From assembly GCA_964019335.1 (NCBI GenBank), contig OZ025713.1, positions 1-64,000 on the forward strand: a stretch of DNA of 64,000 bases, given 5' to 3'. The notes beneath the pieces were generated by a model. The model made no database searches. It saw only the letters and a program-made list of their open reading frames with translations, and was not told the DNA's origin. A program made the translations under genes and the position numbers. Shown piece by piece: positions 41,401-51,291 of the stretch. This stretch comes from Diplonema japonicum (lineage: Eukaryota; Euglenozoa; Diplonemea; Diplonemida; Diplonemidae). Every line of letters begins with the position of its first letter. Position 1 is the stretch's first letter.

Positions 41401-43176
41401 TCACAGCCACGCCTGCACATGTTCAAGTTCCTCCTGTATTTGAGTCATTTTTGCCACGTCCGCTTGTGAAGGTTCAGGAGATTGTCTTCCTGCTGGTAGG
41501 TACTGAGCAAGCTCAGTAGTGGGTGAAACAGCTGCAGAAGGAAGCTTCTTACTCACAACCTTGGGGCGCTTCTGCGGTGGTGCACCCGGCAAACCGCAAT
41601 GCGTGTTACACCCAATGTTCGCGCAGAAGACCACGCACTGATGTCCTGGAAGGCTGCCCCTTTTGCACCCACACGTGACACCCTTAGGAGCCACAGCGGA
41701 AACAGGGAGTTGCACCTTCTTTACCTTTACCGCTTGTTTCCCATTCCTTTTATGCCCCGGGAAGCCGCAAGACCCGCTGCAACCACTGCTCGTCGCGCAC
41801 AGCGACACGCACTGATGCTCCGAACTTGACAGCCGCCTGCACTCACAAGACAGTTGCTGAGCTGGCGGCGGCGATTCCTTAGTTTGCGAAGGAAGCTGAG
41901 GTGGGCTAGGCGACACGTGCTGTATCTGTATTTGAGGACTTGGCTGCACAGGTGGAGGAGGTGTGTTTGGATGAGCCATCACAGCTGCCTGACTGGGCTG
42001 TGCGTATTGCGGCTGTGCCTGCATGATCTGAGACTGCGGGGGCATAGGGTTCGTGATCTCACATGTACCATTGCACCCGTCAGACATGCCACAGAACGAC
42101 GAGCAGGCATGGTTTGGGTCGGTAGCCTGTCTGCACCCACACCCCACAGGCCTGGCGATCTGCGGCGGCTGCGGCTTTGGCGAACAGCTCCCATTGCAAC
42201 CTGACTGGACACACATCGGGGAGCACTGGTGGTTGGGGTCCGTGGTGAACATCATGCAGTTACAGAAAGGCTGCTGCTGCTGCTGGGGCATGTAATGGGG
42301 AACCGGAGTGGGGTGGATGTTGGGATCGATGTTGTACTGGCGGAGCCTTGCTTGCAGGGCATGGATGTGCATGCCCCTTTGCCGGACTTCCTCCTCAGCA
42401 ACCTGAAGCCTCATGTGCATCGCGGAGTCAGCGTCGATGCCCTGCCACACGTCGTACGCGTCTTCGTCCTGTGCCCACAGCATCTCAAGCTGGATGAAGT
42501 GAATCCCTTCGCTTCCTTCCCACACTGCCTTGACGGCGAACCTGCTGCACGCGAACAGAAGTACGCCCTTGTCGTAGCCGATGTAGCTGTACTCCGAAAT
42601 GTTTGCGCCGATGCTGTTGGTGATGATGAAGACAACCCTGCCGCCCTGCACGACGCCTTGGGGGGTCTTCAGGTCCCCCATCTCTGTGGTGCACGATGCT
42701 GGCGCGTACCACGTCACCGTTTCGTTTGTTGAATGTTTGCTTTTGTAGTAGCTGACGTACTCCCCGTTGGTATCAGCGACGAGGCGAAAGACAGTCCCGC
42801 ACTTGGGAGGGAGGGACTGCAGCGAGGTGGCGAGGAGCTTCAGGTAAGGAAGACAGTCGGACAGGTTCTCGGGAAGCGCATTCCACAGCATCATGTTCAG
42901 TTTTGCGTAGAAAGGAGTGTCTCTTGTGAAGAGGTTGATAGCTGCACTGTGCACAGGGCTCAGCGCGCCCGTTGTCAGGCATTGCCCCATCGCTTCCCGC
43001 GCCAACCTCGCTAGCTCCCCTGACTCAAAATACTTCTCCATTGGTATCATCACCGCTTCGATGCTGCTCTGGCAGACGGCCTCGCGCAGCATACCTGCTA
43101 AAGGCCGCCTGTCCTCTGCAATACACCCTTCGTCCACACGGAACGGTAGCCCCACAGACCCCTGCAGTTCGGACAT
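41401..43176 (-). CDS. ADP-ribosyltransferase-like domain with four CxC Cys/His repeats
   Basis: 591 residues, ATG 43176, 20 nt after a strong acceptor. Residues about 75-235 fit the mono-ADP-ribosyltransferase (ART) fold: FYAKLNMMLW helix, CGTVFRLV with R131, YAPASCTT (STS-like, 158-164), and NISEYSYIGYDKGVLLF where family members carry the E-x-E turn. Here the turn reads D202-K-G204, so the catalytic Glu appears lost. A helical segment (240-290) and a Pro/Gln-rich region follow. It contains four repeats of the form C-x-C-x(9-10)-H-x-C-x3-C-x(4-5)-GC-x3-C at about 307, 345, 447 and 507, which look like metal-binding knuckles. No signal peptide or TM. Possibly a non-catalytic NAD/ADP-ribose or protein binder; the function is inferred only. 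Confidence 0.72.
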   Translation of the reverse strand: MSELQGSVGLPFRVDEGCIAEDRRPLAGMLREAVCQSSIEAVMIPMEKYFESGELARLAREAMGQCLTTGALSPVHSAAINLFTRDTPFYAKLNMMLWNALPENLSDCLPYLKLLATSLQSLPPKCGTVFRLVADTNGEYVSYYKSKHSTNETVTWYAPASCTTEMGDLKTPQGVVQGGRVVFIITNSIGANISEYSYIGYDKGVLLFACSRFAVKAVWEGSEGIHFIQLEMLWAQDEDAYDVWQGIDADSAMHMRLQVAEEEVRQRGMHIHALQARLRQYNIDPNIHPTPVPHYMPQQQQQPFCNCMMFTTDPNHQCSPMCVQSGCNGSCSPKPQPPQIARPVGCGCRQATDPNHACSSFCGMSDGCNGTCEITNPMPPQSQIMQAQPQYAQPSQAAVMAHPNTPPPPVQPSPQIQIQHVSPSPPQLPSQTKESPPPAQQLSCECRRLSSSEHQCVSLCATSSGCSGSCGFPGHKRNGKQAVKVKKVQLPVSAVAPKGVTCGCKRGSLPGHQCVVFCANIGCNTHCGLPGAPPQKRPKVVSKKLPSAAVSPTTELAQYLPAGRQSPEPSQADVAKMTQIQEELEHVQAWL

Positions 43177-43962
43177 GTTGAAAGGGACCCTTGCACTGGG
43201 GGCGGTGAATGGTGTTTAAAAGAATGTGAATGAAAAGAGAAAACTCAGGGAGGGTACACAACAAAAGAAAAACTCAAATTAACATGCAAGCTCCCTGAGA
43301 CGAAAGCTGCATGCCCTAAAAAGGAGTGGAAGGGAGTTATGGCCAGTACTAGGTATCTCTCAGTTTCGGTCATATCTTGCGACTCCTCCAGGTGCTGACC
43401 TCTTCAGGCAAGAGGCACCCTTAGGTTGGAGAGTACTTTTCCCGACCACACAAAAAAAAAAATAAGGCGACGATACATGCAAACTCTGCACGAGAGCCGC
43501 ATGCCAGAAAAAAAGAAGGAAACCTTGCTACGAGCTCCGTATAACGAAAGTTGTTGTTTGTACATGCCAGGGGGTCTATGTCGGCAGAGAAACAGGAAAC
43601 GTTCCCAAAATAGAACGAAAACGTTTCCGCTTCCGTTTCCTTTTTTTTAGCAAACCTAACCCAAGACCTTTTTTGAAAATATGGAAACGGAAACGGACAT
43701 GTTTCCCCGTTTCAACATAGAGGGGAGGGGGGGGGGGGGGGGGGGCACATTCCTTTTGTACATGCCAGAGCACATTCTTTTTTGTCTTGCCAGGGCACAT
43801 TCTTTTTGTACATGCCGGAGGGGGGGGGTTACATTCTTTTAAAAGCTTTTTTATTTTCCGCCAAAGCACCCTCAGATAAACACAGTATGGAAGAACCTTA
43901 GAAGAATAAAAAAAGAAGAAGAAGAAAGAAAAGAATGCAACACGGGGCGGAAGCACCGTGCT
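43177..43962. other. Intergenic with minisatellite and G run
   Basis: A G19 run at 43727-43745 is followed by three imperfect 25-33 bp units of GCACATTCTTTTTGTACATGCC (43746-43838), with the third followed by a G-run and another ACATTCTTTT. GTTTCCG.TTCC repeats surround 43600-43710 (GGAAACGG on one strand, inverted copy on the other). No gene seen. Confidence 0.6.
43196..43197 (-). promoter_or_regulatory. Candidate splice acceptor upstream of the ART-like gene
   Basis: In the minus sense a TTTTCTCTTTTCATTCACAT tract continues to CACCGCCCCCAG, with the AG here, 19 nt before the ATG. Confidence 0.6.
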
Positions 43963-46914
43963 TTAATTATCGAGAACCGGAATGGACTTTCGCTTGAGGC
44001 TGCGGTAGCTGAACCCACGAAAGTTGTTGTTAGCAAAACTATCCGAATTTGTCCGAGAGCTGTTGGGAATCATCGTCGAATGCGAGAGGCACCTCCGAAA
44101 TGCAATCGACGTGCTGGCACAGTCGATATCTGCTGCGGCCTCCACCTCGGCTACAGCACGCTCAGCAGCAACGGTGACTGCACCAAGACAGCCTTGGTGG
44201 TTTTCCATAGCCGTGCAGAACGCAGCCCGTGTCGCACCGTAACATATAACATCAGTCATGGCCGTTGCAGTAATAGGGCTCATCATGAAGTAGAGCAAAG
44301 GAAGCTCGCCGAAAAAATCGCCTTTTTCCTTCACACAGTCGCCTAGCCCGGTGACGCGGACCTTCCCACTGAGAATGATGTAGAACTGCGTCCCGACATC
44401 GTTCACCGCCACGATATTCGTTCCTTTTGTGAAAACAAAAGGTTGCAGCTCCGACACGAAGTCGGAGATGAAAACACGATCTTCAGACGAATGCAGCCAC
44501 CAAATATCCTGCGCAAGCCTGCTGTTCAAATGAAACCGAAACTCCGACCTGAGCTCAGTAGGCAGGCACCATGAGTAGTCAGTCGGATCGTCGTCATACA
44601 GGAAGTCGAACTGCTTCGGATTGCACATTCGCATCGACCTCCACAACGTCACGATATAATTCCTCACCTCCCCACAGTATTCCTCCGGCATATTCTGCTG
44701 GTGAAGGTACTCCATGACCGTCTGGATCATTGTCTCGTACTGCCGTGTGCTCGTTCCCAACGCTGTTAAGAGGGACGAGCAGTACGCGATCAATAAGGTG
44801 TACCCGCACACCCCTATAATCGATATCACCAAGGCAACCAGGTAGGTCTCGTCGTGCTTAGGGTACGGGTTGTCGTGCCCCGCGAGGGTTCGCAAGGAGT
44901 AGGAACACGCCTGGAGATAATAGAGAAAAGCGGAGCTGTCCTTCGGAAGCTTGTTGATGTAGAATGTGTAATCCTTGTGAAACTGCAGGTTATAATGAGC
45001 ATAGCATCCCAACACGTGGACCATGAGGATCGATAACACAGCGAATTTGACCATTTCCAAGACAGCTGTGTTCCGAACCCCCGGCTCGACAAAATATGAG
45101 AAAAGCTCTCCGAAGCGGAATGCGTGTAACAACCTATTGGTCCTTACCAACGGCTCCCAAAGAACCTCTATTCCGTAAACGGGAAGCAGCAAGAGCTCCA
45201 GAGGGAGGCACGCGCAGAATGTAACGCACAACCGCCATCCCAAATTGCCTTTCTTACACAATATGAAGAAATAAGGCCAGAAGACCACGATATCAATTGT
45301 CCACTGCGCGATGCAGGCGTGTAAGGGGAACGTAGAGAAAAACCCGATAGCAACGGGGATGGAGATTATGTTGGTGAACATGACGAGGAGCTTCAAGGTC
45401 TCAAATATGAACTCTACCCACCTCACCATATGTCTTCTTCTACTGCTTGCGATCTGAGCTTCGCTAAGTAAGATGACTTTCCCACTGTCGTGCTTCTCCG
45501 GCAGAACAGCGCGCTTCTGCTGGTCTGCTTCGGACATGAGGTACTTTTCCACGGCGCCGATGATCTCCTCGTCCGTGAAGTCTTCTCTCGAGCATTCCCC
45601 GCTCACATAGTCGCGAAGCGTGTACAGAAACGCACCGTCTCGAAAGGCCCGCGCATTTTTGCAAACAGATTCAAAGAACCCGAGATCCATCATTGTGTTC
45701 GATACCACCATGCACGTTTCTATGGAGAAGCCCCACTTCACGTTCAAGAGCGACACTGCGTCCATTCCTGTGAAGGACGAAGGGTATACCTTTCCATCGT
45801 AGTTCCGTGTGGCCACCAGGTGCTCGTGTATTAAGTAGCTGAAGTACTCCCCGAACTCATGTAACACCTGAACAGGATCGGCGAAGAGAGATGATAGTTG
45901 GCTTGTGTCGCCTACTTTTACATTCTTGTCACACTTGCTCATGTTGTGCTCATCTGAACCCGACATCATTATCTTGTTGAGGGAGCTGCTTGGTAGTTCC
46001 TGCGCCCCTTCCGTCATCGCCTCGAGTTCTTCAGTGGTCGGGTGGGTTATCGCTGTTACGTCATCCGGCGACAAGACTAGCTCCCAGGACTTCCCTTTAC
46101 TCACACCTTCCAAGAATAGGTACAAGGACTCCAGCAACGGATCAGAATGCGTGATCGACGCTACCTGAAGCCGCATTATTGCTGTACCCAAGTTTTTCGA
46201 CTCCACCGCGTCCCATATGGAACGGTAAGGGGGTAGAGGTGATTTGAAACGAAGCTGTGAGATGAGCATCACCTTTCCATCAACATGCATGTGCCTATAC
46301 GGTAAGAACAGGGACCCGATCCACCGGGTTGTCATGACATTTTGTTGTCCAGCAACGCTATCATCCACAAGAACCTCTAGATTCTTGCTGAGCGCTTCCT
46401 TCGCAAGCTCCTTTGAAAGATCTTGCGCGGGTGAAATGTACACCGGCATCGAGCACACAACACCTGTATATGATTCACTGCTGTTTGCTACTCCTATGCC
46501 CCAAGTGAATCTATCTGGATAAGAGCCTTCAATGGACTTTACCAGATCGTAGATTGCCATGACGTATTCAGGAATGGTAGCTATGTTTACATCGCATGCT
46601 GAGTATATAATCGTAGTCCCGATGATCTGTACCTTGAGGGACAACGATACCCTGGATTGAAGAATCGACGCAAATATTATTGAGCTAGGTCTGCCTTTGA
46701 ATTTCAAATGTAGTGTGATGACGGTGAGGCAGCATGAGCCAAGGTCCTTAACTGCCTTCGCGTTGAAGTCGACGCCAACGGAGGAGAATCGTGACCGAGA
46801 GCGGAGGGACGCAACGCCTTCGGAGGCCATCGAAGGTCTGCTCCTGGTACTCTTAGAGGTCTCCGAGGTTGCAAAAGATGCCATTGACGGCACGCTTAAT
46901 AAGAGGGGAGGCAT
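43963..46914 (-). CDS. Cyclic-nucleotide-gated-type ion channel with DEP and degenerate cyclase-like N-terminus
   Basis: 983 residues from ATG 46914. Residues about 60-155 resemble a decayed class III nucleotide cyclase domain (VITLHL..., KVQIIGTTIIYSA, RFTWGIGVANS), without metal-binding Asp pairs; this is tentative. Residues 375-435 are a DEP domain (FTGMDAVSLL...LGFFESV...FRDGAFLYTL). Six TM segments span about 500-720, with a weak S4 (VRTNRLLHAFR) and pore SLRTLAGHDNPYP (673-685), lacking GYG and resembling CNG-type pores. Residues 810-905 form a cNMP-binding domain with GDFFGELPLLYF, but the phosphate-binding Arg after Pro880 is Ile, predicting weak or lost nucleotide binding. Likely a plasma or ciliary membrane cation channel. 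Confidence 0.85.
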   Translation of the reverse strand: MPPLLLSVPSMASFATSETSKSTRSRPSMASEGVASLRSRSRFSSVGVDFNAKAVKDLGSCCLTVITLHLKFKGRPSSIIFASILQSRVSLSLKVQIIGTTIIYSACDVNIATIPEYVMAIYDLVKSIEGSYPDRFTWGIGVANSSESYTGVVCSMPVYISPAQDLSKELAKEALSKNLEVLVDDSVAGQQNVMTTRWIGSLFLPYRHMHVDGKVMLISQLRFKSPLPPYRSIWDAVESKNLGTAIMRLQVASITHSDPLLESLYLFLEGVSKGKSWELVLSPDDVTAITHPTTEELEAMTEGAQELPSSSLNKIMMSGSDEHNMSKCDKNVKVGDTSQLSSLFADPVQVLHEFGEYFSYLIHEHLVATRNYDGKVYPSSFTGMDAVSLLNVKWGFSIETCMVVSNTMMDLGFFESVCKNARAFRDGAFLYTLRDYVSGECSREDFTDEEIIGAVEKYLMSEADQQKRAVLPEKHDSGKVILLSEAQIASSRRRHMVRWVEFIFETLKLLVMFTNIISIPVAIGFFSTFPLHACIAQWTIDIVVFWPYFFILCKKGNLGWRLCVTFCACLPLELLLLPVYGIEVLWEPLVRTNRLLHAFRFGELFSYFVEPGVRNTAVLEMVKFAVLSILMVHVLGCYAHYNLQFHKDYTFYINKLPKDSSAFLYYLQACSYSLRTLAGHDNPYPKHDETYLVALVISIIGVCGYTLLIAYCSSLLTALGTSTRQYETMIQTVMEYLHQQNMPEEYCGEVRNYIVTLWRSMRMCNPKQFDFLYDDDPTDYSWCLPTELRSEFRFHLNSRLAQDIWWLHSSEDRVFISDFVSELQPFVFTKGTNIVAVNDVGTQFYIILSGKVRVTGLGDCVKEKGDFFGELPLLYFMMSPITATAMTDVICYGATRAAFCTAMENHQGCLGAVTVAAERAVAEVEAAADIDCASTSIAFRRCLSHSTMIPNSSRTNSDSFANNNFRGFSYRSLKRKSIPVLDN

Positions 46915-47665
46915 TTTTTTCTACTTTCCCCCCCCCCCCCCACACGGGGAGGGGAACCCTTTTTAAAAGTATGGTTTTTTGAATGTCAAAAAAAAAAAAA
47001 AAAAAGAACGACGGAAAAAAAGAAAATGGAAGGGAATGATTAAAAAAAAAAGGGGGGGAAGGGAAAGAAAAAGAGAGGGAGAGGGGGAGAAGAGGTGGGG
47101 GAGGGGAGTAGTAGCTTTATCAGGAGTTTACAAATAGATAAAACGAAACAAAAAAAACCCTCCCCGCTCTCTTCTCTTTTTTTCTTTTCTTTTTCTTTTC
47201 TTTTTCTTTTCTTTCCCCAATTATATGTTTTTTTCTTTTCCTTTCTTTTTTTTTTTGTGTGGAGTGTAAGGGTGTTAACTGTTAACGGGGTAAAGAAAGG
47301 AAAAAAAGCAAAAAAAAAAAAAAAGAAAAAATCTTCGAAACAAAAACAAAGAAAAAAATGATTAGAAAAAAAAAAGGGGGGGGGAAAGAAAAAAGTTTCT
47401 TTGTTTCAGTGGCCAGATAAGAAGGAGAGGAAAAAAAAAAGAGGAGAAACCACCAAAAGAACATTTTGTTATTTCACGCCACCTTTCTTTTTTTCATTTC
47501 TTCTTATTGTTCATAACCCTCTGAGAATAGAAAAAATAAATAAATAAAGGCTACAAAAAAAAAAATGGTACGGAGTAGTGGGGTGGGAGAAAGCAGCATT
47601 TCTTTTTTTTCTTTTTTTCTCTCTTCATCCTAGACATTTTTTCCTTCGGAGGGGAAAGGGAACCC

Positions 47666-47699
<34 letters not shown>

Positions 47700-47804
47700 C
47701 TTTCTTTCTTCAATCTACACCCTGTTCCATCCTCCCATCATTCCCCCCCTCAAAAAAAAAATTGCATGCTCACTCACATAGCTCGGAAGGGGAGGGAATA
47801 ACGG

Positions 47805-47835
<31 letters not shown>

Positions 47836-47838
47836 GTA
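46915..47838. other. Intergenic homopolymer-rich DNA
   Basis: C14 run at 46930-46943 and many A/T and G runs. No gene seen. Poly-Phe or poly-Lys ORFs are homopolymer read-through. Confidence 0.65.
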
Positions 47839-48654
47839 TCACGCAAAAACCTGGATGAGGTCTGCCCTCCCAGAAGACCTAGCAATGTGCACAGGAGACA
47901 ACTGGCTTGCATTCACGACTGAAGGGTCAGCCCCACATCTGAGAAGCATAGCAGAGAATTCGGAAGGCGCATATGAAACAGCAACATGAAGGGCGGTATC
48001 ACCATCAATATCTGCAGCATTAACGTTAAGACTAGGTATCCCACCAAGGTACTCCGCGACCCCTCGATGCGCGTTTGTAACGGCACCAATAAGAGGCGTA
48101 GTACCAATATGGTTGGAAACACAAGGCGATACGTTGTGAACCTCAATAAGGTGCTTACAAATGTCAAGACAACCATTCTCCGCCGCCAGGAGTATCGGGG
48201 AGTCGCCATCCTCATCTGCTAAACCTGCTGGAACATACCTCAGAAGGAGCTCTAGGACACTGTCCATGGCTCCATTAAGTTTGCTCACCCGTCTGTAGAC
48301 CTCGCTGCTTCCATCAACACCAGCATCGAGGAGAAGTTGCGCTAGTTCCAAATCAGCGTTGTTACATGCAACGACTAACGAGTCGGCACTCGAAGGGATT
48401 CCACGTAGCTGCAGCATTTCCAAGGACCAGGCCTGTTTGTCTGGTACAGTCCTGAGTGTCATGTTTTCGATGTCCTGGACCTCGGTGCATGGGTTCACCT
48501 CCTGTCCGTAGAGGTCTACCATAGTGTAACTCCCCCTCTGCAGCCCCGCCAGCTCTTCGACTGCCGACATCACCTTTGACACGGAATCGCCCCAAGAGAC
48601 CTGCACATCAATCTCCCCGTGGCCATCGACCTGGACTGTTAGGCTTGCGGACAT
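47839..48654 (-). CDS. Ubiquitin-like domain + ankyrin repeat protein
   Basis: 271 residues from ATG 48654; the extra 37 upstream codons translate a pyrimidine tract and poly-A and are rejected. Residues 3-72 are ubiquitin-like (ASLTVQVD strand, DSVSKVMSAVEELAGL helix, GSYTMVDLYGQEV strand, MTLRTV strand). Residues about 90-268 carry five ankyrin repeats, for example ADLELAQLLLDAGVDG, DGDSPILLAAENGCLDICKH, DGDTALHVAVSYAPSEFSAM. Soluble. A very clear acceptor (TCTCTCTCCCCAACAG) lies 37 nt before the ATG. Third of the UBL-ankyrin genes here and fourth of the UBL-repeat family. Confidence 0.84.
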   Translation of the reverse strand: MSASLTVQVDGHGEIDVQVSWGDSVSKVMSAVEELAGLQRGSYTMVDLYGQEVNPCTEVQDIENMTLRTVPDKQAWSLEMLQLRGIPSSADSLVVACNNADLELAQLLLDAGVDGSSEVYRRVSKLNGAMDSVLELLLRYVPAGLADEDGDSPILLAAENGCLDICKHLIEVHNVSPCVSNHIGTTPLIGAVTNAHRGVAEYLGGIPSLNVNAADIDGDTALHVAVSYAPSEFSAMLLRCGADPSVVNASQLSPVHIARSSGRADLIQVFA

Positions 48655-48691
48655 TTTTTTTTTTTTTTTTTTTTTTGTAATATGTGGAGAA

Positions 48692-48693
48692 CT
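48692..48693 (-). promoter_or_regulatory. Candidate splice acceptor upstream of the UBL-ankyrin gene
   Basis: In the minus sense a T12 run continues as CTCTCTCTCCCCAACAG and then a 37-nt leader ending in a poly-A run and ATG. This is the strongest acceptor context in the window. Confidence 0.7.
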
Positions 48694-48939
48694 GTTGGGG
48701 AGAGAGAGAAAAAAAAAAAATGTGACAAAAAAGAAAAAAAAAAAAAAAAAAAAAAAAAACCACAACTTTTTTAAATCTCTTAAAAAACAACAACAAAAAA
48801 AAAATATATATATATATTAGAGCGGGCCAAAAAAATAAATAATTGAGAAATAATTTAAAAAAGAAAAAAAAAAAAAAAAAAAAAGCGCTTCTTAAGGTGT
48901 AAATATCTTAACTGAACGAAAAGAAAAATTCTTTCTTTC

Positions 48940-50121
48940 TCACTCTCCATAAATACTCTTCAACAGCTTCATGGCAGGAGGGTGTCTGTCTGACGTGAAC
49001 TGATGCACAATACTGTAGGGCCTGCCGTCCGGCGAGACCACCTTGTCGCCGTCGATCCTCAACGACGCGAAATTTCCATGAAAAACACAGGGATGCGTCA
49101 TGGGGATGGCGGCGGGGTCCCACACAGCCTTATCGTGCTGAACATAGTGAAGCAAGTAGTTAAGACTAGCCTGGTCATTCGAGGTTTTAATAACGTTGAC
49201 ACAGCAGTCGGTCAAAGCGACGATTTGTTCCATGATCAGGTGGGTGTATTGGATCATCCCTGAAATTGTTCCAAATGTGACACCAGAATTCCCGATCTGG
49301 CTGTGCCGAAGAGCGTGGAGGACGTGCTTTGGATAGCACCGCATCCACCTTCTGTTGTGAACCTCATTCCCGAAGTTTTTCTTCCAGCTTTCGTATGTAA
49401 ACAACATTTTCGGCTCAGCCAAGTTCGACCCTTCTGGAAAACATGTGTCAAACGGATTTCCTTGAAACGCCACGTCAGTTAAATCGCTCATTAATACCCT
49501 GTTGATCCCTTCTTTTTGCTGTTCCAGGTATACCCGGTACAAGTCGTATCTAAAAGAACCGGCAGAATTCCGCAGTAATGTTAGGTTCGCCCATCTCATG
49601 TTCGGAAAACGTGTTTCCCAGTTAAACGGTATAAGTGTGATGAAGTCAACAGGGCTTGAAATGTTCATTTTGTCGATGTCTTCTTGAAGAGCTTTTCCTG
49701 TTGCCATATCGACCCATATAACGAGTTTTAACGATCTCCCTGAGTTCGTAGCGGTCTTCCTGTGTGTGTACAGGGATCTGATGAAAACCTTCGCCCATTC
49801 CAAAGGCGGGATTGCTCGTGTTAAGTACCAACCTTTTCTGAAGTAAAAACAGCTTAGAACCACGTCAACTTTCGCGTCTTTTTCGCCGATCGGGTCGAGC
49901 TGTACGTCCACCCCTGGGGTGGTGATGTTGCTTGTCGGTCTCATGTGAGGGCTTCTCATTGTGAGTGGTTTCCAGTAAGCTTCGGAGTTTGAGGGTGGGA
50001 CTGGGTTTGGTGGTGAGAGGTGGTGCGTTGCCCCGCCGCCCCTTCCATGAAGCATGTACTCACCCGCGATCTTGAGGACCACAACGCTGGTCAGGAGGAT
50101 TACTATGTTCGCTGGGGCCAT
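48940..50121 (-). CDS. Type II membrane glycosyltransferase-like protein
   Basis: 393 residues, ATG 50121. A short N-terminal hydrophobic anchor (residues 5-18) suggests a Golgi type II topology. The catalytic region (about 85-380) has a KVDVVLSCFYF strand, then VLMSDLTDVAFQGNPF (209-224), an acidic motif placed like the DxD of GT-A enzymes, a NSGVTFG segment (278-284) and DQASLNYLLHY (316-326), which together are typical of a broad eukaryotic glycosyltransferase-like family. Two N-glycosylation sequons (NIT, NIS/NLT) are visible. Donor and acceptor sugars cannot be told. It may act on surface glycoproteins such as the secreted and mucin-like proteins encoded nearby, but that is inference. 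Confidence 0.78.
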   Translation of the reverse strand: MAPANIVILLTSVVVLKIAGEYMLHGRGGGATHHLSPPNPVPPSNSEAYWKPLTMRSPHMRPTSNITTPGVDVQLDPIGEKDAKVDVVLSCFYFRKGWYLTRAIPPLEWAKVFIRSLYTHRKTATNSGRSLKLVIWVDMATGKALQEDIDKMNISSPVDFITLIPFNWETRFPNMRWANLTLLRNSAGSFRYDLYRVYLEQQKEGINRVLMSDLTDVAFQGNPFDTCFPEGSNLAEPKMLFTYESWKKNFGNEVHNRRWMRCYPKHVLHALRHSQIGNSGVTFGTISGMIQYTHLIMEQIVALTDCCVNVIKTSNDQASLNYLLHYVQHDKAVWDPAAIPMTHPCVFHGNFASLRIDGDKVVSPDGRPYSIVHQFTSDRHPPAMKLLKSIYGE

Positions 50122-50797
50122 TTCTTTTTATATTTTTATTGTGTATCTTTTTTTTTTTTGTGACAAAGGGGGGGGGGGGGAAGGAAAAAAAAGAGATGAG
50201 ATAAAGGAGGTTCCTGTTTTGGAACGTCCCCCTTGTCTCTACTTATCTACCCCTTTCTCCCTTCTGGGGCCTCGGCCTTTCTTTCTTTTTTGGCTGTGTT
50301 GCCTTTCTCAAAGTACCCTCCCTTTCTTCTTGCCACTTTCTGCCCAGTTTCTTAAGGTCCTTCTTTCTCTGATGCAAAAACTGGCCTTCTGTTCCATCCC
50401 AGACTCTTCTTCGCACCTATGGTTCTAAGCGCGTGGTTCTTCTGGCTCTCCGCTGGGAAGATCCGCTTGCCTCTGACCTTCTTCTATATGCGTGCCGTGT
50501 CCCACCCCTCTTGGATTCTTTCCAGGAGGCCGTGGAAACTCCGCGCTTTCTTCTGAAAAAAAAGAATAAAAATATAAGGGTGCTGGCGGCGCCGGGGTAA
50601 CCAAGACTTTGCGCTTGTGCAGTTTGCTTCGCCACCCTGAGCATCTGCATTACATACACTCCCAACAGCGCTCTGATGTGCTTCTTATATTTCCATGTTA
50701 TCCCTACCACCTTTCTTTTGTCACCCGACGCAATGGGTATTTCTTCCGATCATCGTGTTATCAAAGTTCCCACTACCGAAGGTGGAATCGATTTTTC

Positions 50798-50831
<34 letters not shown>

Positions 50832-51044
50832 TGCTCTGAACTTTTGTTGGTTGTTAGTTCTTCTTCTTTTTTCTATATATTATTATTAACTTCTGCTGGA
50901 ACAAGGTATAAGACAAACCTTGACCAGTGTTATTGCAAAAAGAATTCACAGCCCACCGCGGGTGCCTACCTTATGATGCTCCCCTTTCGTTTCCAAAAGA
51001 AAAGAGTCGGCTGTTTGCTGTTTGTGCACAGCCGGGGTTAACCT

Positions 51045-51126
51045 GTAGAAGGATAAGCCCAACAATGCTACCACTGCTCTTTTTAGCAATAACAATTCAT
51101 TATCAATATATTGTTTTTCTTGTTCA

Positions 51127-51130
<4 letters not shown>
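51045..51130. repeat. Dispersed repeat R5, copy 2
   Basis: Nearly identical to 6055-6150: AACCTGTAGAAGGATAAGCC, ACAATGC(T/C)ACCACT, AGCAATAACAATTCATTATC, ATATTGTTTTTCTTGTTCAA, GCAAAAAA. Confidence 0.75.
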
Positions 51131-51164
<34 letters not shown>

Positions 51165-51247
51165 AGAGGCAGCTTATCCATTTTTATCCCTACTGTAGGT
51201 GAAAACGGTTTGCACAACTAATCAGCCGGCTCTTTTCTTTTCTTCTT

Positions 51248-51291
<44 letters not shown>

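Noticed and set aside
48655-48765. N-terminal extension of the UBL-ankyrin protein
   Set aside because: Poly-Phe and poly-Lys from the pyrimidine tract and A-run; it also crosses the likely splice acceptor.
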